From contig CBDFKY010000002.1 of NCBI GenBank assembly GCA_965248995.1, positions 1 to 64,000 of the forward strand: DNA of 64,000 nucleotides, read 5' to 3'. Below, piece by piece: positions 1 through 9,356 of this stretch (positions are counted from its first letter, which is position 1; each line of letters starts with the position of its first letter). The notes below the pieces were generated by a model, which saw nothing but the letters and a program-made list of their open reading frames with translations, ran no database searches and was not told where the DNA came from. This DNA is from CBDFKY01 sp965248995. GTDB lineage: Bacteria; Pseudomonadota; Alphaproteobacteria; Rickettsiales; UBA998. The position numbers and the translations under genes were made by a program.

Positions 1-3000
1 GGCATGGATGGTTTCCAGCTGCTGGGGGGTGAACAGGCCGGATTCGCGTAAGGTCTTGAGGTGAGCGTTCGCCAGAATACCGGGCTGTTCCTGCGCCAGA
101 AGGTCGAAGAATACCGGATCCCTGGGAGAAATGTTGACATGCTTCGCGACAAAATCAGAGAGCGCCGTGGTCACGTCGTAGGACGCCCCGGCCAGCATGC
201 CGCCGCCTACGCCGCCCACCACCGCTCCGGCGAATCCGGTCACGACCGCCAGCGGCCCGCCGGGCGTGCCAAGACCCGCCCCGACCACGCCGCCGCCGAT
301 GCCGCCGGCCAGCTGTCCCATCGCCACGGCGACCGCCCGGCTGTCCTGCTGATGCACCGCAATCGCCACGTCGACCACGGTGGAGGCGATGGCCAGCGGC
401 AGGCCGGCGTGTTCCAGCGCTCCCAATACCGCGGGCGATCCCGCTTTGCCGGCGATGACCGCGGAAGCCGCCAGGTTGGAAACGTCGATCCCGATGCCCA
501 GCTCGTTCATGCGTTTGGCCACCCGGTCGCTCTCATACGCCTGCTCGGCGTTCAGCCGGATGCCCAGGCTGAGCGCCGCCATCCCGACATTGCCGCCGGA
601 TTCCAGCCCGTGCGCCAGGTTGGCGCGGCGTACCTTCATAGCCTCCATTTCCGCGGCGGCGCCATGGGCGGGCTCCGAACCCCGCTCCAGGCTGGCGCGC
701 TCCAGCGCTTCGACGTGCGACCGGTTGCCCGTCGCCCGCGCTTCCTCGTACGCATGGAAGAGCCTTGTGTTCAATTGCACGGTCTCGCCGTTATGGTGCA
801 GCACGGCCGCGTTGTACGTGCCGGCCTGCCCATTGTATTCCGCAATTTTCTTGACGTCCTGAAAAGTTTGTCCCGCCTCGGCATACTGATAATGCACCGG
901 CTCTTTCAGGGCGGTGAATTTCCCGCCCTGTTCATTGGCGGCAGCGATCCTGCGGTTATATTCCTCCGTTTTCAGCACTTCGTCGTGCAGCGGCACGTTC
1001 AGCTTCTTCAGTTCCGCGTTGTAGTGCTCAATATCCGCGATGCCCGCCAGATTGTGCGAAATCTTCATGATTTCCGCGTGTCTGGGAAGGATCTGCTCCT
1101 TGTTGAAATGGTAAATATCGCCGTTGTATTTCAGTTGGGCCTCATTATTGACGGAGATCGCGGCCGCCTGTTCCACCGTGACGGGATGCTCCGTCGGAAT
1201 ATACTGCCCAACCTTATAGCGCATCATTTTCTGTTCGTGCCCGACAACGTCCAACCCGGTACGCGCCGCTTCCGCGGCCGCTTCCTTCATGATACGCGCA
1301 TTGATGTCGTCGATCCCCTGGTTCGTATTCGAAATTTTGCTGTTTATCTCCTTCAGCTTCACGTTGTACTGCCGAATCGCTTCCGGATCCGCCAAAGCCG
1401 GCGCAGGTGCAGGTGCCGCAGCTTCAACAGGATGCGGTGGCGGGGCTGCCGCCTCCGCCGGTTTGGCAGCGGGACTCGTGGCCGAAGGCGGCGCGGCAGA
1501 CGGTGCAGGTGCCTGCGCCGCTCCCGCCTGCCGTTGCGCCAGTTGCCTTTGCGCTTCCGCCGCCAGCTGGTCCCCCGTATAGGGCACTTGCGGCGTCCCG
1601 ATATCGCTTTTTCTCACAGAAGTCGGCGAGCCCTCTCTCACAGAGGTCAGTGCGCCATTATTCTCCCTCGCCTGCATGTCCAGATGGACCACGCCGGGAG
1701 TTCTCGCACTTTTGCCCTCTGTCACTTCTTTTGGAAAAGCAAGGGTTTCGATACTATCCAACCCCCGAAGAGCCGACTGGGCGTTAGGCATTTTTTCAAG
1801 TTCGGTCCGCATGCCTTGAAGTTGTACATGTGTAAGCTTGCCCGATTGAAACTGACCCGCGAGTTCGAGCGTGTAATCCATAAAATTCGGCGCCTTCGAT
1901 GCCTGCAGCAGCGCATTGGCACGCACGGAATCCTGAGCGCTCTGTGCATTTTGCAAAGGAGCCGGTGCCGGTGACGTGGCTGGCGATGCGGCAGAGGGCA
2001 GGTCAATCAGAGTATGTTCCAGGCTTTCCTTAAGCGACGCCGTTTTTTGATTGAGCTTTTGCATAGTCTGCTGCTGTTCAGGCGTCATTTTCTTGAACGC
2101 CTGCGCGAAGGTTTCACGGGTCGCGGTGACGGCATCCAGGTCGTGCTGTATCTTCTGCGTCGCCTCGTGGTTTGGGTTGATCTGCAGGACTCTCGCTTCC
2201 AGCTTCGCCACCACTTGATCCATTTCAGGAAGATGAAGTTTTTTCTGCTCCTGCGCATAGGCGAGATCCGCGACCAGCACGTTTCGTTCCGTTTCGTAGT
2301 CTTTAGTCGCGCTGATGTTTCCAGGCATTGCGTCTTTTATTTTGTCTATTTCCTGCGTCACATCGACCAGATGCCGTCTCTGCTTCTCCAGTTCAGCCGG
2401 ATCGGTAGAAAGTGGTTGAGATTTTAATGCCTCCAGTTCCTGCTTCTTCGCCTTCACGCTTTGCTCTTGTTTTTTAATCTCTTCCTCTCCGGTTTTCATC
2501 AGCTCTTGCGCTTTCTCGATCTCTTCATGCAAGAAAGAGAAATCTTTGTTTTTCAGTTCATCCCGGTAGGATTCGGCAGCGTTCAGCTTGTTAACCGCGT
2601 CATGATAATCCTGCCGGTTGAATCCACTTTGTTTCACTTCCTGCTGCGAATGTGCCGTGTCCTGCTGCAGTTTTTGAAACGTGGCCTGTGCCTGATAATC
2701 TTCAAGTTTGAACTGCTTATGCTTCTCCTCCATCTCTTTCAGGGCATCATGCCTTTGCAGTCTTTCAAAAAATGCCGCGTCCCGCGTTTCCCCGGGAATG
2801 GTGAGAAAAGGTTTAGCTACAGGAGGTGCTTGAGGGGCAGGAGCCTGCGCACCATACACCCTTTCTTCTCCGCCGATTTTTGGTGGATTCTGCTGCGCCT
2901 CCGCCCAACCCTCCGCAAGTATCTGCTGGTTTTGCGGCTTATTGACGGCTATTATTTCCTTTTGCGCCTGTATGCGCTCGAAGGCGGCATTGTTAACAAG

Positions 3001-4176
3001 CAACTCCTGGGAGTAGGGATGCAATCCTGATTTCGTATCCACATTCTGTCCGGCAGCACGTTTCTGTCCGAATTCTTCAAGTTTTTCCGTATTCAGATCG
3101 CTACGATGGCCGTTCAACTGCCCGTAATTCATGCCTTTGCTGGCATATTCCTTCTCCAGCATCGCCCCTGCCGTATCGAGCGCGTCATAGACCAGGAAGT
3201 CGCGGCCTTTGATGATATTGCCTTTTGCATCCATCACATGTTCGGCTTTGAGAAGCTCGTGATAGAGATGACTTGCCTGCTCATCATTCATCGCCAGCGC
3301 GGAACCCGGCGCCGCCTGCGTTCTAAGTGCGATTTCAATGACCAGTTCCTGCCCGCGGGGCGACAATTTTTCTATCTTCGTCCATTCCGCCGGTGAGGTG
3401 TGATACAGCGTATCCATGATCTGGATCGCATAGCGGCCCGGCTCTTTGGCGGGGTCGATCGCCCTGGCGATGATCTGCTCGGCCGCCGGCTTCCATTCGC
3501 GCCCTTCGTTTCCGGGAATGCCGGTCATTTCATAACTGCCCAGGCCACGTTCCTGGAATATTTTCCCGAACGCGTCGATTGCCTGCAGTACGTGGTTGTT
3601 GAGCTTGCCGTCGCCGTTCGTCACGTAGGGCAAGGCCGTCTGTGGCGTCAATGCCTGCGGATTGCCCTGTTCCATATGCAGCTGCAGGGCGATGGTGAAC
3701 GCCTGTTTTATCTCCGGCGCAGTCAGTTGCAGATGACTTTGTTCCAGTACCTGCTGCGGCGTGATATTGCGGCCGCTGCTGATGACCTGTGCCGCCTGAG
3801 CGACATACTCAGGCACGCCGAACGCCGTGGCCGGGGATCCCGTGCGAAGTTTTACGGCAACGGCGACCGCCTGCTCTATTTCATTAGGCCTCAAGGATAA
3901 ATGATGTTGCTCAAGCACCTTCTGCGGTGTGATATTGTCGTTGAGATTTTCGTTTATAAACTGGGCGGCCTGGCGAATATTTTCGGGCACGCTTTCAAAC
4001 AAGCGAAGGTCGCTTTGCACACGCTTGGCTTGATTATTGAGCTCTTTATAAACGCCGCCGGGTAAGTTTTCCACATCCGGTCTGAGCTTTCCTTCCGCCC
4101 CCCGGTTGTTGAGCAGTCGGGGATCGCGGCCCTGTGAAGCGTTAGCGTTAAGTGGTACATCTGCAGGTTCGGCCAT
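1..4176 (-). CDS. Very large hypothetical protein, N-terminal 1392 residues (partial)
   Basis: An uninterrupted minus-strand frame runs from an ATG at 4176 to the left window edge, so the C-terminus is missing. I do not recognise the family. Residues about 63-113 and 121-171 are tandem repeats sharing ITPQ(K/Q)VLEQ and a following helix. Residues about 440-720 are rich in E, K and Q and read as coiled coil. About 885-930 is a Pro/Ala-rich linker. About 1280-1330 is a Gly/Ala-rich hydrophobic stretch like a glycine zipper (GGIGGGVVGAGLG), suggesting membrane insertion. No N-terminal signal peptide is visible. The length, linker and glycine zipper would suit a secreted or surface effector, but that is inference. 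Two other proteins in the window (20107-20682, 23447-25231) also look exported or membrane-active. Confidence 0.8.
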   Translation of the reverse strand, partial: MAEPADVPLNANASQGRDPRLLNNRGAEGKLRPDVENLPGGVYKELNNQAKRVQSDLRLFESVPENIRQAAQFINENLNDNITPQKVLEQHHLSLRPNEIEQAVAVAVKLRTGSPATAFGVPEYVAQAAQVISSGRNITPQQVLEQSHLQLTAPEIKQAFTIALQLHMEQGNPQALTPQTALPYVTNGDGKLNNHVLQAIDAFGKIFQERGLGSYEMTGIPGNEGREWKPAAEQIIARAIDPAKEPGRYAIQIMDTLYHTSPAEWTKIEKLSPRGQELVIEIALRTQAAPGSALAMNDEQASHLYHELLKAEHVMDAKGNIIKGRDFLVYDALDTAGAMLEKEYASKGMNYGQLNGHRSDLNTEKLEEFGQKRAAGQNVDTKSGLHPYSQELLVNNAAFERIQAQKEIIAVNKPQNQQILAEGWAEAQQNPPKIGGEERVYGAQAPAPQAPPVAKPFLTIPGETRDAAFFERLQRHDALKEMEEKHKQFKLEDYQAQATFQKLQQDTAHSQQEVKQSGFNRQDYHDAVNKLNAAESYRDELKNKDFSFLHEEIEKAQELMKTGEEEIKKQEQSVKAKKQELEALKSQPLSTDPAELEKQRRHLVDVTQEIDKIKDAMPGNISATKDYETERNVLVADLAYAQEQKKLHLPEMDQVVAKLEARVLQINPNHEATQKIQHDLDAVTATRETFAQAFKKMTPEQQQTMQKLNQKTASLKESLEHTLIDLPSAASPATSPAPAPLQNAQSAQDSVRANALLQASKAPNFMDYTLELAGQFQSGKLTHVQLQGMRTELEKMPNAQSALRGLDSIETLAFPKEVTEGKSARTPGVVHLDMQARENNGALTSVREGSPTSVRKSDIGTPQVPYTGDQLAAEAQRQLAQRQAGAAQAPAPSAAPPSATSPAAKPAEAAAPPPHPVEAAAPAPAPALADPEAIRQYNVKLKEINSKISNTNQGIDDINARIMKEAAAEAARTGLDVVGHEQKMMRYKVGQYIPTEHPVTVEQAAAISVNNEAQLKYNGDIYHFNKEQILPRHAEIMKISHNLAGIADIEHYNAELKKLNVPLHDEVLKTEEYNRRIAAANEQGGKFTALKEPVHYQYAEAGQTFQDVKKIAEYNGQAGTYNAAVLHHNGETVQLNTRLFHAYEEARATGNRSHVEALERASLERGSEPAHGAAAEMEAMKVRRANLAHGLESGGNVGMAALSLGIRLNAEQAYESDRVAKRMNELGIGIDVSNLAASAVIAGKAGSPAVLGALEHAGLPLAIASTVVDVAIAVHQQDSRAVAVAMGQLAGGIGGGVVGAGLGTPGGPLAVVTGFAGAVVGGVGGGMLAGASYDVTTALSDFVAKHVNISPRDPVFFDLLAQEQPGILANAHLKTLRESGLFTPQQLETIHA

Positions 4177-4412
4177 AAATCCGTCAGCTATGTTTAATGA
4201 TCAATTTAATCAGAAAATATTTAACAATATTTTAATAATACTCTTTTTTTATTTTATTTTCAAGTAATCAATCTTAACGTTACTTTGAAAAGTTTATGTC
4301 GGTGTGTATCTTCCAACACGGTCATAAAGCCTGATTTCAGCGGAATAAGACCCAGAAGGCGAAAGAGCGCTTTACGCTTGCGTCGCCCCGGGGGATGGGC
4401 ATAATGGGCGGC

Positions 4413-5063
4413 ATGAAACTGCCATTGTATACTTCACTGCTAGCGTTGACGGTTCTTCCGGGCTGCGCCGCCCTGCTGGTCGGGGGAGCGACGGAAGTGG
4501 GCGTGGCCTCGACGCAGGAACGTTCGATTGGCGATAATATCGACGATTCCGGCATCAGTACCGAAATCAATCATCTGTACCTGCAAAATAAGATGGACGG
4601 CCTGCTGAAGGACGTCGACGTGCGGGTACAGGAAGGGCGCGTGCTGCTGACGGGCCGCACCGACCGCACTGAAGTGGCGCTGGAAGCGGTGCGGCTCGCC
4701 TGGCTGGCCGCCGGTGTAAAGGAAGTCATCAATAATATCGAGGTCGGCCCCAAGGGGACGAACCTGCTGGATTATGCGCAGGACAACCTGATCGAGACGC
4801 AGATCGAAGCGCGGCTGCTGGCCACGAAAGGCATCCATTCAGTCAATTACACCGTCGAGGTGGTGGACGGGGTGGCATACATTCTCGGCATCGCGCAGAA
4901 TGAGGAAGAACGGCACAACGTCGCGTATATCGCCAGTATCACGAAAGGCATCAAGCGAGTCGTCAGCTACGTACGGCTGCGCAATGACCCGTTGCGTCTT
5001 GAGAAGACAGGGAAACTTCGTGATAAATATTACAACGGCAATCAGGGAGGGATGACGCGATGA
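4413..5063 (+). CDS. BON-domain outer-membrane-type lipoprotein
   Basis: The product has a signal peptide ending in a lipobox (LPGC, Cys at residue 18 from this ATG) and two BON domains, at about residues 50-115 and 125-195. This layout matches the OsmY/DolP (YraP) family, which associates with the envelope and phospholipid surfaces. In-frame ATGs at 4395 and 4404 are possible starts; 4413 gives the normal lipoprotein signal length. The stop overlaps the start of the CoA transferase alpha gene (ATGATGA at 5060), so the genes are translationally coupled. A functional link between the lipoprotein and ketone-body metabolism is not obvious. The family call is firm; the role is inferred. Confidence 0.85.
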   Translation: MKLPLYTSLLALTVLPGCAALLVGGATEVGVASTQERSIGDNIDDSGISTEINHLYLQNKMDGLLKDVDVRVQEGRVLLTGRTDRTEVALEAVRLAWLAAGVKEVINNIEVGPKGTNLLDYAQDNLIETQIEARLLATKGIHSVNYTVEVVDGVAYILGIAQNEEERHNVAYIASITKGIKRVVSYVRLRNDPLRLEKTGKLRDKYYNGNQGGMTR

Positions 5064-5764
5064 TGAAAACATGCGCCGATGCCGCCGAAGCGCTCAGCGG
5101 GGTCCTGAAGGACGGGATGACCATCATGTCGGGCGGGTTCGGCCTGTGCGGTATTCCCGAACATGCCATCAAGCAACTCCATTTTTCCAAAGTGCGGGAC
5201 CTGACCGTCATTTCCAACAATTGCGGGGTGGATGACGCGGGCCTCGGCATCCTGCTGCACGCACGCCAGATCCGTAAGATGATTTCTTCTTACGTCGGGG
5301 AGAATAAGGAATTCGAGCGGCAGTTCCTTGCCGGGGAACTGCAGATCGAGTTCAATCCGCAAGGCACGCTCGCCGAGCGGATCCGCGCGGGGGGAGCAGG
5401 TATTCCGGCGTTCTATACCCGCACCGGGGTCGGCACCATCATCGCCGAAGGAAAGGAAATACGCAATTTCGACGGAGTGCCGCACGTCATGGAAACGGCG
5501 CTTACCGCCGATGTCGCCATTATCAAGGGCTGGAAGGCGGATCGCTACGGCAACGTCATCTACCGCAAGACCGCCCGCAATTTCAACCCGCCGATGGCGA
5601 CCGCCGCCCGCTTCACGGTCGTGGAGGTCGAGGAAATGGTCGAACCCGAGGCGCTGGACCCTGACAATATCCATACTCCGGGGATTTTCGTGGACAAGGT
5701 GTTCGTCGGCAACGCGTTTGAAAAGCGCGTCGAATTCCGTACCGTGCGGGGCGGCATTTCATGA
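5060..5764 (+). CDS. scoA: 3-oxoacid CoA-transferase subunit A
   Basis: This is the alpha subunit of a two-component succinyl-CoA:acetoacetate (3-oxoacid) CoA transferase, a cytoplasmic enzyme that activates acetoacetate for ketone-body or PHB-derived carbon use. The 234-residue length is normal. The family glycine-rich motif GGFGLCGIP is at residues 25-33 and TRTGVGT follows in the middle of the protein. It overlaps the BON gene by 4 bp and is followed after 19 bp by the beta subunit. The substrate could be another 3-oxo acid. Confidence 0.93.
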   Translation: MMKTCADAAEALSGVLKDGMTIMSGGFGLCGIPEHAIKQLHFSKVRDLTVISNNCGVDDAGLGILLHARQIRKMISSYVGENKEFERQFLAGELQIEFNPQGTLAERIRAGGAGIPAFYTRTGVGTIIAEGKEIRNFDGVPHVMETALTADVAIIKGWKADRYGNVIYRKTARNFNPPMATAARFTVVEVEEMVEPEALDPDNIHTPGIFVDKVFVGNAFEKRVEFRTVRGGIS

Positions 5765-5783
5765 ATAAAGGAGCGTTGTAGTC

Positions 5784-6434
5784 ATGGCCTGGACACGTGA
5801 ACAGATGGCGGAGCGCGCATCGGAAGAGCTGCGTGACGGGTTTTATGTCAATCTCGGCATCGGTATCCCGACCCTGGTCGCGAATTATATCCCGGAGGCG
5901 ATTCACGTCACCCTGCAGAGTGAAAATGGCATGCTGGGCATGGGTCCGTATCCGCTGCCGAACGCCGTCGATCCCGACCTCATCAACGCGGGCAAACAGA
6001 CCGTTTCCGAACTGCCCTACAGCGTGTATTTCGACAGCGCCGCCTCCTTCGCCATGATTCGCGGCGGGCATATCGACCTGGCGATTCTCGGGGGGCTGCA
6101 GGTATCGGAGGCCGCCGACCTCGCCAACTGGATGGTGCCGGGCAAGATGATCAAGGGCATGGGCGGTGCGATGGATCTGGTGGCGGGCGTGAAAAAAATC
6201 CTGGTGATCATGGAGCATAACGCGCCGAGCGGTGACGCCAAACTGGTCAAAGAATGCAGCCTGCCGCTGACCGGCAAAGGCATCGTCAACATGATCGTGA
6301 CCGAACTCGGCGTGTTCGAATTTCGGGAAGACGGCAGGCTCTATATGATCGAGATCGCCCCTGAAGTGTTGAAAGCGGAAGTAGCTGCGCGTACCGAGGC
6401 CGCTTTTACCTTTGATCTGGTGCATGAACGCTGA
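5784..6434 (+). CDS. scoB: 3-oxoacid CoA-transferase subunit B
   Basis: This is the beta subunit of the CoA transferase. It carries the catalytic glutamate in the SENG motif (Glu47), which forms the glutamyl-CoA thioester intermediate, followed by GMLGMGPYP. The length of 216 residues is normal. An AAGGAG-type ribosome site lies just upstream of the ATG. It sits directly behind the alpha subunit, so the two are almost certainly co-transcribed. After its stop the base composition drops sharply into the AT-rich insert at 6435-8001. Confidence 0.94.
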   Translation: MAWTREQMAERASEELRDGFYVNLGIGIPTLVANYIPEAIHVTLQSENGMLGMGPYPLPNAVDPDLINAGKQTVSELPYSVYFDSAASFAMIRGGHIDLAILGGLQVSEAADLANWMVPGKMIKGMGGAMDLVAGVKKILVIMEHNAPSGDAKLVKECSLPLTGKGIVNMIVTELGVFEFREDGRLYMIEIAPEVLKAEVAARTEAAFTFDLVHER

Positions 6435-6517
6435 TTGCATTCTTTCTCTTATACAAAGGTTTGATTTGCCTTTAACCTTTATCCGCTGCGTATATAAAAT
6501 TATATCTTAGGTAATTT

Positions 6518-7084
6518 TTGGATATCAGAACTTATAAAGATCAGTTTGGATCTAATGATATTAGAAAAATCGAATTCATTTTCAACCTTCTGAATAAGTT
6601 AAAGAAGAATAAAAAATTTCTAAATTTCTATTGTGTTGAATTGCGTTGTAGTTTAATTGGAGGCTCTGTACTTGGTGCCCTTCTCATAACATTTTCTATT
6701 TTAGAAATGTTTTTATTAGAAGCTTGCTCCCTTTTGGACATTGATCAAGCCGAAGATTATGATGCCAAGATTTTAAACTTTGAAAAGAATAAAACAAATA
6801 TTTCTAAATTCTTAGAAATTTTAGATAAACATAAAGTTATAGATTCAAATGATATTAAAAAAATAAATGATATTTATCAAAAATATCGTATCCCTTTATC
6901 CCATGGCTTAAGAACGAAGGGCATTTATGATTTTGCAAAATCACGTTTATTTTTTCAGACACTATTCAATCCTGAAAACAAACCGTATGCCGTTGTATCT
7001 AGAGATATGGAAGATATTCTAGAAGAATCTGGATTAGATTTAATTATAGAAATTTTAATACTGCTAATAAAGTTATGCAAGTAG
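6518..7084 (+). CDS. Low-GC protein with HEPN-like Rx4H motif
   Basis: The 188-residue product is mostly helical, lysine- and isoleucine-rich, and very AT-rich compared with its neighbours, which points to recent transfer. The only family clue is Arg124-x4-His129 (YRIPLSHG) inside a predicted helix, the arrangement of the catalytic motif of HEPN ribonucleases. A hydrophobic stretch at about 47-75 could be a buried or membrane helix. The start used here is TTG (6518) because no upstream ATG is in frame. It lies between scoB and an IS630-like element. The HEPN assignment is inference from one motif and helical content; a partner antitoxin is not visible. Confidence 0.6.
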   Translation: MDIRTYKDQFGSNDIRKIEFIFNLLNKLKKNKKFLNFYCVELRCSLIGGSVLGALLITFSILEMFLLEACSLLDIDQAEDYDAKILNFEKNKTNISKFLEILDKHKVIDSNDIKKINDIYQKYRIPLSHGLRTKGIYDFAKSRLFFQTLFNPENKPYAVVSRDMEDILEESGLDLIIEILILLIKLCK

Positions 7085-7111
7085 TGTTATTCTAAAGCTT
7101 ATTTGGGGTAT

Positions 7112-8001
7112 TATAGTTAATTCAAAATTTACACGGATGATTGTATTATGTTATGATGAGTCATAGCATGGATTTACGGCGTCGCGTTGTTGCGTATGTC
7201 AGGGGCGGTGGAAGTAAGGCGGAAGCTGCCCGTCGGTTTGGGGTACACCATGGGTGTGTGTTTGATTGGATCACGCGTGATCGGTTGGAAGCGAAGAAAC
7301 CGGGTCCGCGCAAGGCGCATAAACTGGACATAGAAGCACTGCAACAGGCGGTGGAATGTCAACCTGAGGTAATGGGTAAGGAACTGGCGGTACACTTTGG
7401 GGTAAGGCCGAGTACGATCTGCTATGCGCTGAAGCGGTTGAACATCAGTCGTAAAAAAAACCTGGACGTATAAAGAAAGCGACAACGAGAAACGCAAAGC
7501 GTACCTCAAGCGCTGGTGGCGTTACCGGATGCAGGGCAAGCAGTTTGTGTATGTCGATGAAAGCGCCTTCGCACCCACCGCCGAACGCACGCATGGCTTC
7601 GCCCGAAAAGGCAAGCGTGTGCATGGGCAACGCAGCGGGCAGCGCAGACCCCGCACCAGTTTCCTGGCAGCCTTGTGCGGCAAGCAAATGCTTGCCCCCT
7701 TCCTCTTTCAGGGTACCTGCAACACTGCCGTTTTTAATGCTTGGCTAGAGCAGGAACTCTGCCCGCATCTTACCCCTAACAGCGTTGTCATTATGGACAA
7801 CGCCACCTTCCATAAATCTACTTTAACACAACAGCTTATTCAGCAACGACAGGCAACGCTATTGTTCCTGCCTCCCTATTCTCCCGATCTCAATCCTATC
7901 GAAAAACGTTTCGGCACCATCAAACGATACCGATCCTACACACCAGAAATATCCCTCAATCTTCTCATTCAAACATACGGATAATTATTGAATTGGGTAT
8001 A
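7112..8001 (+). mobile_element. IS630-family insertion sequence, about 0.89 kb
   Basis: Imperfect terminal inverted repeats flank the transposase: TATAGTTAATTCAA at 7112-7125 and its near complement TTGAATTGGGTATA at 7988-8001 (11 of 14 match). Both outer ends are TA, the target that IS630/Tc1 elements duplicate. The single transposase gene lies inside in two reading frames. The element and the adjoining low-GC gene form an inserted segment between scoB and the bactofilin terminator. Confidence 0.75.
7141..7984 (+). CDS. IS630-type transposase, two frames joined at an A8 run
   Basis: The first frame (7141-7473) encodes an N-terminal helix-turn-helix domain (SKAEAARRFGVHHGCVFDWI). The second (open from about 7454, ending 7984) encodes the DDE catalytic domain: YVDESAF, IMDNATFH and NPIEKRFG supply the D, D and E. 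The frames meet at eight A residues (7453-7460); a net gain of one base or loss of two restores one protein, so the coding path needs a +1 shift. IS630 members often use frameshifting, so this may be programmed or slippage rather than damage. Starts at 7153, 7156 or 7168 are also possible. All catalytic residues remain, so the element could be active. Confidence 0.8.
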
Positions 8002-8026
8002 TAAGGAAAAATGATACTATATATAA

Positions 8027-8061
8027 AAAGACCGCCTTTCTTCTAAAGAAAGACGGTCTTT
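8027..8061. terminator. Bidirectional intrinsic terminator
   Basis: Arms AAGACCGcCTTTCTT and AAGAAAGaCGGTCTT form a stem of 15 positions with one mismatch and a short loop. T runs flank it on both strands. It ends the leftward bactofilin transcript and would also stop read-through from the IS630 element. Confidence 0.85.
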
Positions 8062-8081
8062 TAATTTTAAAATGCGTTGAA

Positions 8082-8780
8082 TTACGCCGCGGCTTTCTTA
8101 TCCTTCGCCGCATCCGACGAGCTGCCGGAGCGAATTTCGCCCGTCAGTTCACCACCGCGCTCGATCTCGATTTCGCCGTAGGAAATCTTGCCGCGTACTT
8201 TGCCGGTGGAGTAGATCGTCAGGCGGTTACGCACCGTCAGGTCGCCTTCGAACAGGCCGCTGATTTCGGCGTCTTCGATGGAAGCGGTGCCTTTGAACGA
8301 ACCGGTTTCGGAAATTTCCACGGTATGCACGTCTTTCAGCGAGGCATCCACCATTCCTTCGATGACCAGACGGTCGCAGGTGGCGATCTCCCCTTTCAGC
8401 AGTATATCATTACCGACCGTCAGGATGCGTTTGTTGTTTTTCATGCCGCCGGCGGGCGCCTGGCGTACATCCGCCGCCGGTATTCCGGAAGAAGCGGGGC
8501 GGGCCGTGTTTGCAGCCGTGGAAGAGTTCATGGATTGCGGCGGCGCTGCCTGCGGGACCGCAGGTCGCGGCGCGGCGGCTCCCGTTACTCCGCCGGTGGC
8601 AGCGGCGGCACCCGGTGCCTGCTGCGGGCGGTACGCGCCCGTATTGGCGGGGGATGGCGCACGCCCCGCCGTGCTGGCCGGCTGGTAGCCCGACGTCGTA
8701 TTATTGTTGCCGGACTTTGACTCGCCTGCATCAGTCACATCTAATTCTTCCTGCATATCTTCCTCTTTTCTACGAAACAT
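8082..8780 (-). CDS. Bactofilin (polymer-forming cytoskeletal protein)
   Basis: The C-terminal half carries the bactofilin beta-helix repeats, from KRILTVGNDILLKGEI through EISETGSFKGTASIEDAEI to GEIEIERGGELTGEI. The N-terminal half is a disordered Ala/Pro/Gln-rich tail. Bactofilins polymerise without nucleotide and scaffold cell shape, stalks or polar proteins at the membrane. The start at 8780 is chosen over 8837 because AGGAG lies 8 bases upstream of it. It is followed by the strong terminator at 8027-8061 and is preceded by a 171-bp gap, so it may have its own promoter. Confidence 0.9.
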   Translation of the reverse strand: MFRRKEEDMQEELDVTDAGESKSGNNNTTSGYQPASTAGRAPSPANTGAYRPQQAPGAAAATGGVTGAAAPRPAVPQAAPPQSMNSSTAANTARPASSGIPAADVRQAPAGGMKNNKRILTVGNDILLKGEIATCDRLVIEGMVDASLKDVHTVEISETGSFKGTASIEDAEISGLFEGDLTVRNRLTIYSTGKVRGKISYGEIEIERGGELTGEIRSGSSSDAAKDKKAAA

Positions 8781-8951
8781 TCGACAATTCTCCTCAAACA
8801 CTTTTTTAAAAAACTCCCGGATGATGCGTTCACGCAACAGTCGGGGTGGATTTTTTTACTCCGGATCAATCAATCACAGTGGGAAGCGTTTGACAAGCTG
8901 CATTTCGCCACTTCGGGCAAGAATTAAGCCGTGCGGACGCACGGTCCATCC

Positions 8952-9287
8952 TCAGGCAGCCGCCGCTACCACGCCGCCCGGCGTCATTTTATCCACCGCT
9001 TCCGGCAGTATTTTCGCCAGCTGGGCTTTCAGTTCCTCCACCGACATTCCCGCTTTCGCCGCCAGATCCTGCAACGTGGTCGAGCCGAGCGCCTGCTCGA
9101 CATGCGCCGGTTCGATCGGCTGGTTTGCCCCGGTGCCGACCCATGACTGTACGACGGAACCGAGCCCGTTCTGTTCGAACTGCGACACCAGGCCCTGCAT
9201 CCCGCCATGTTTCTCCAACAGGTTGGTCACCATCGCCGTCATGCCGGCGCTGACCATTCCGCCGAGTATTCCGTCCATCAAACTCAT
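8952..9287 (-). CDS. DUF937 / YidB-like protein
   Basis: A 111-residue protein starting MSLMDGILGGMV, with a glycine/methionine-rich N-terminus and the LVSQFEQNGLGSVVQSWVG signature of the YidB/DUF937 family. The function of the family is not established. The start at 9287 is supported by AAGGAG 7 bases upstream; a longer form from 9302 would put the ribosome site inside the gene. It lies 69 bp downstream of rnc in the same direction. Confidence 0.88.
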   Translation of the reverse strand: MSLMDGILGGMVSAGMTAMVTNLLEKHGGMQGLVSQFEQNGLGSVVQSWVGTGANQPIEPAHVEQALGSTTLQDLAAKAGMSVEELKAQLAKILPEAVDKMTPGGVVAAAA

Positions 9288-9356
9288 CGCTTTCTCCTTC
9301 ACTCTAATGATTCTTCTGCACCTTAGCGTCTTTTTAACGGATCGGCCATGGCATTT

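Noticed and set aside
61..1974. Long rightward open frame of 637 codons
   Set aside because: It is Arg/His-rich, antisense to the continuous leftward frame 1-4176 whose codon use and repeats are protein-like.
1722..2006. Short leftward frame inside the large gene
   Set aside because: It is in a different frame from the 1392-codon ORF and has Arg/Cys-rich, non-protein-like composition.
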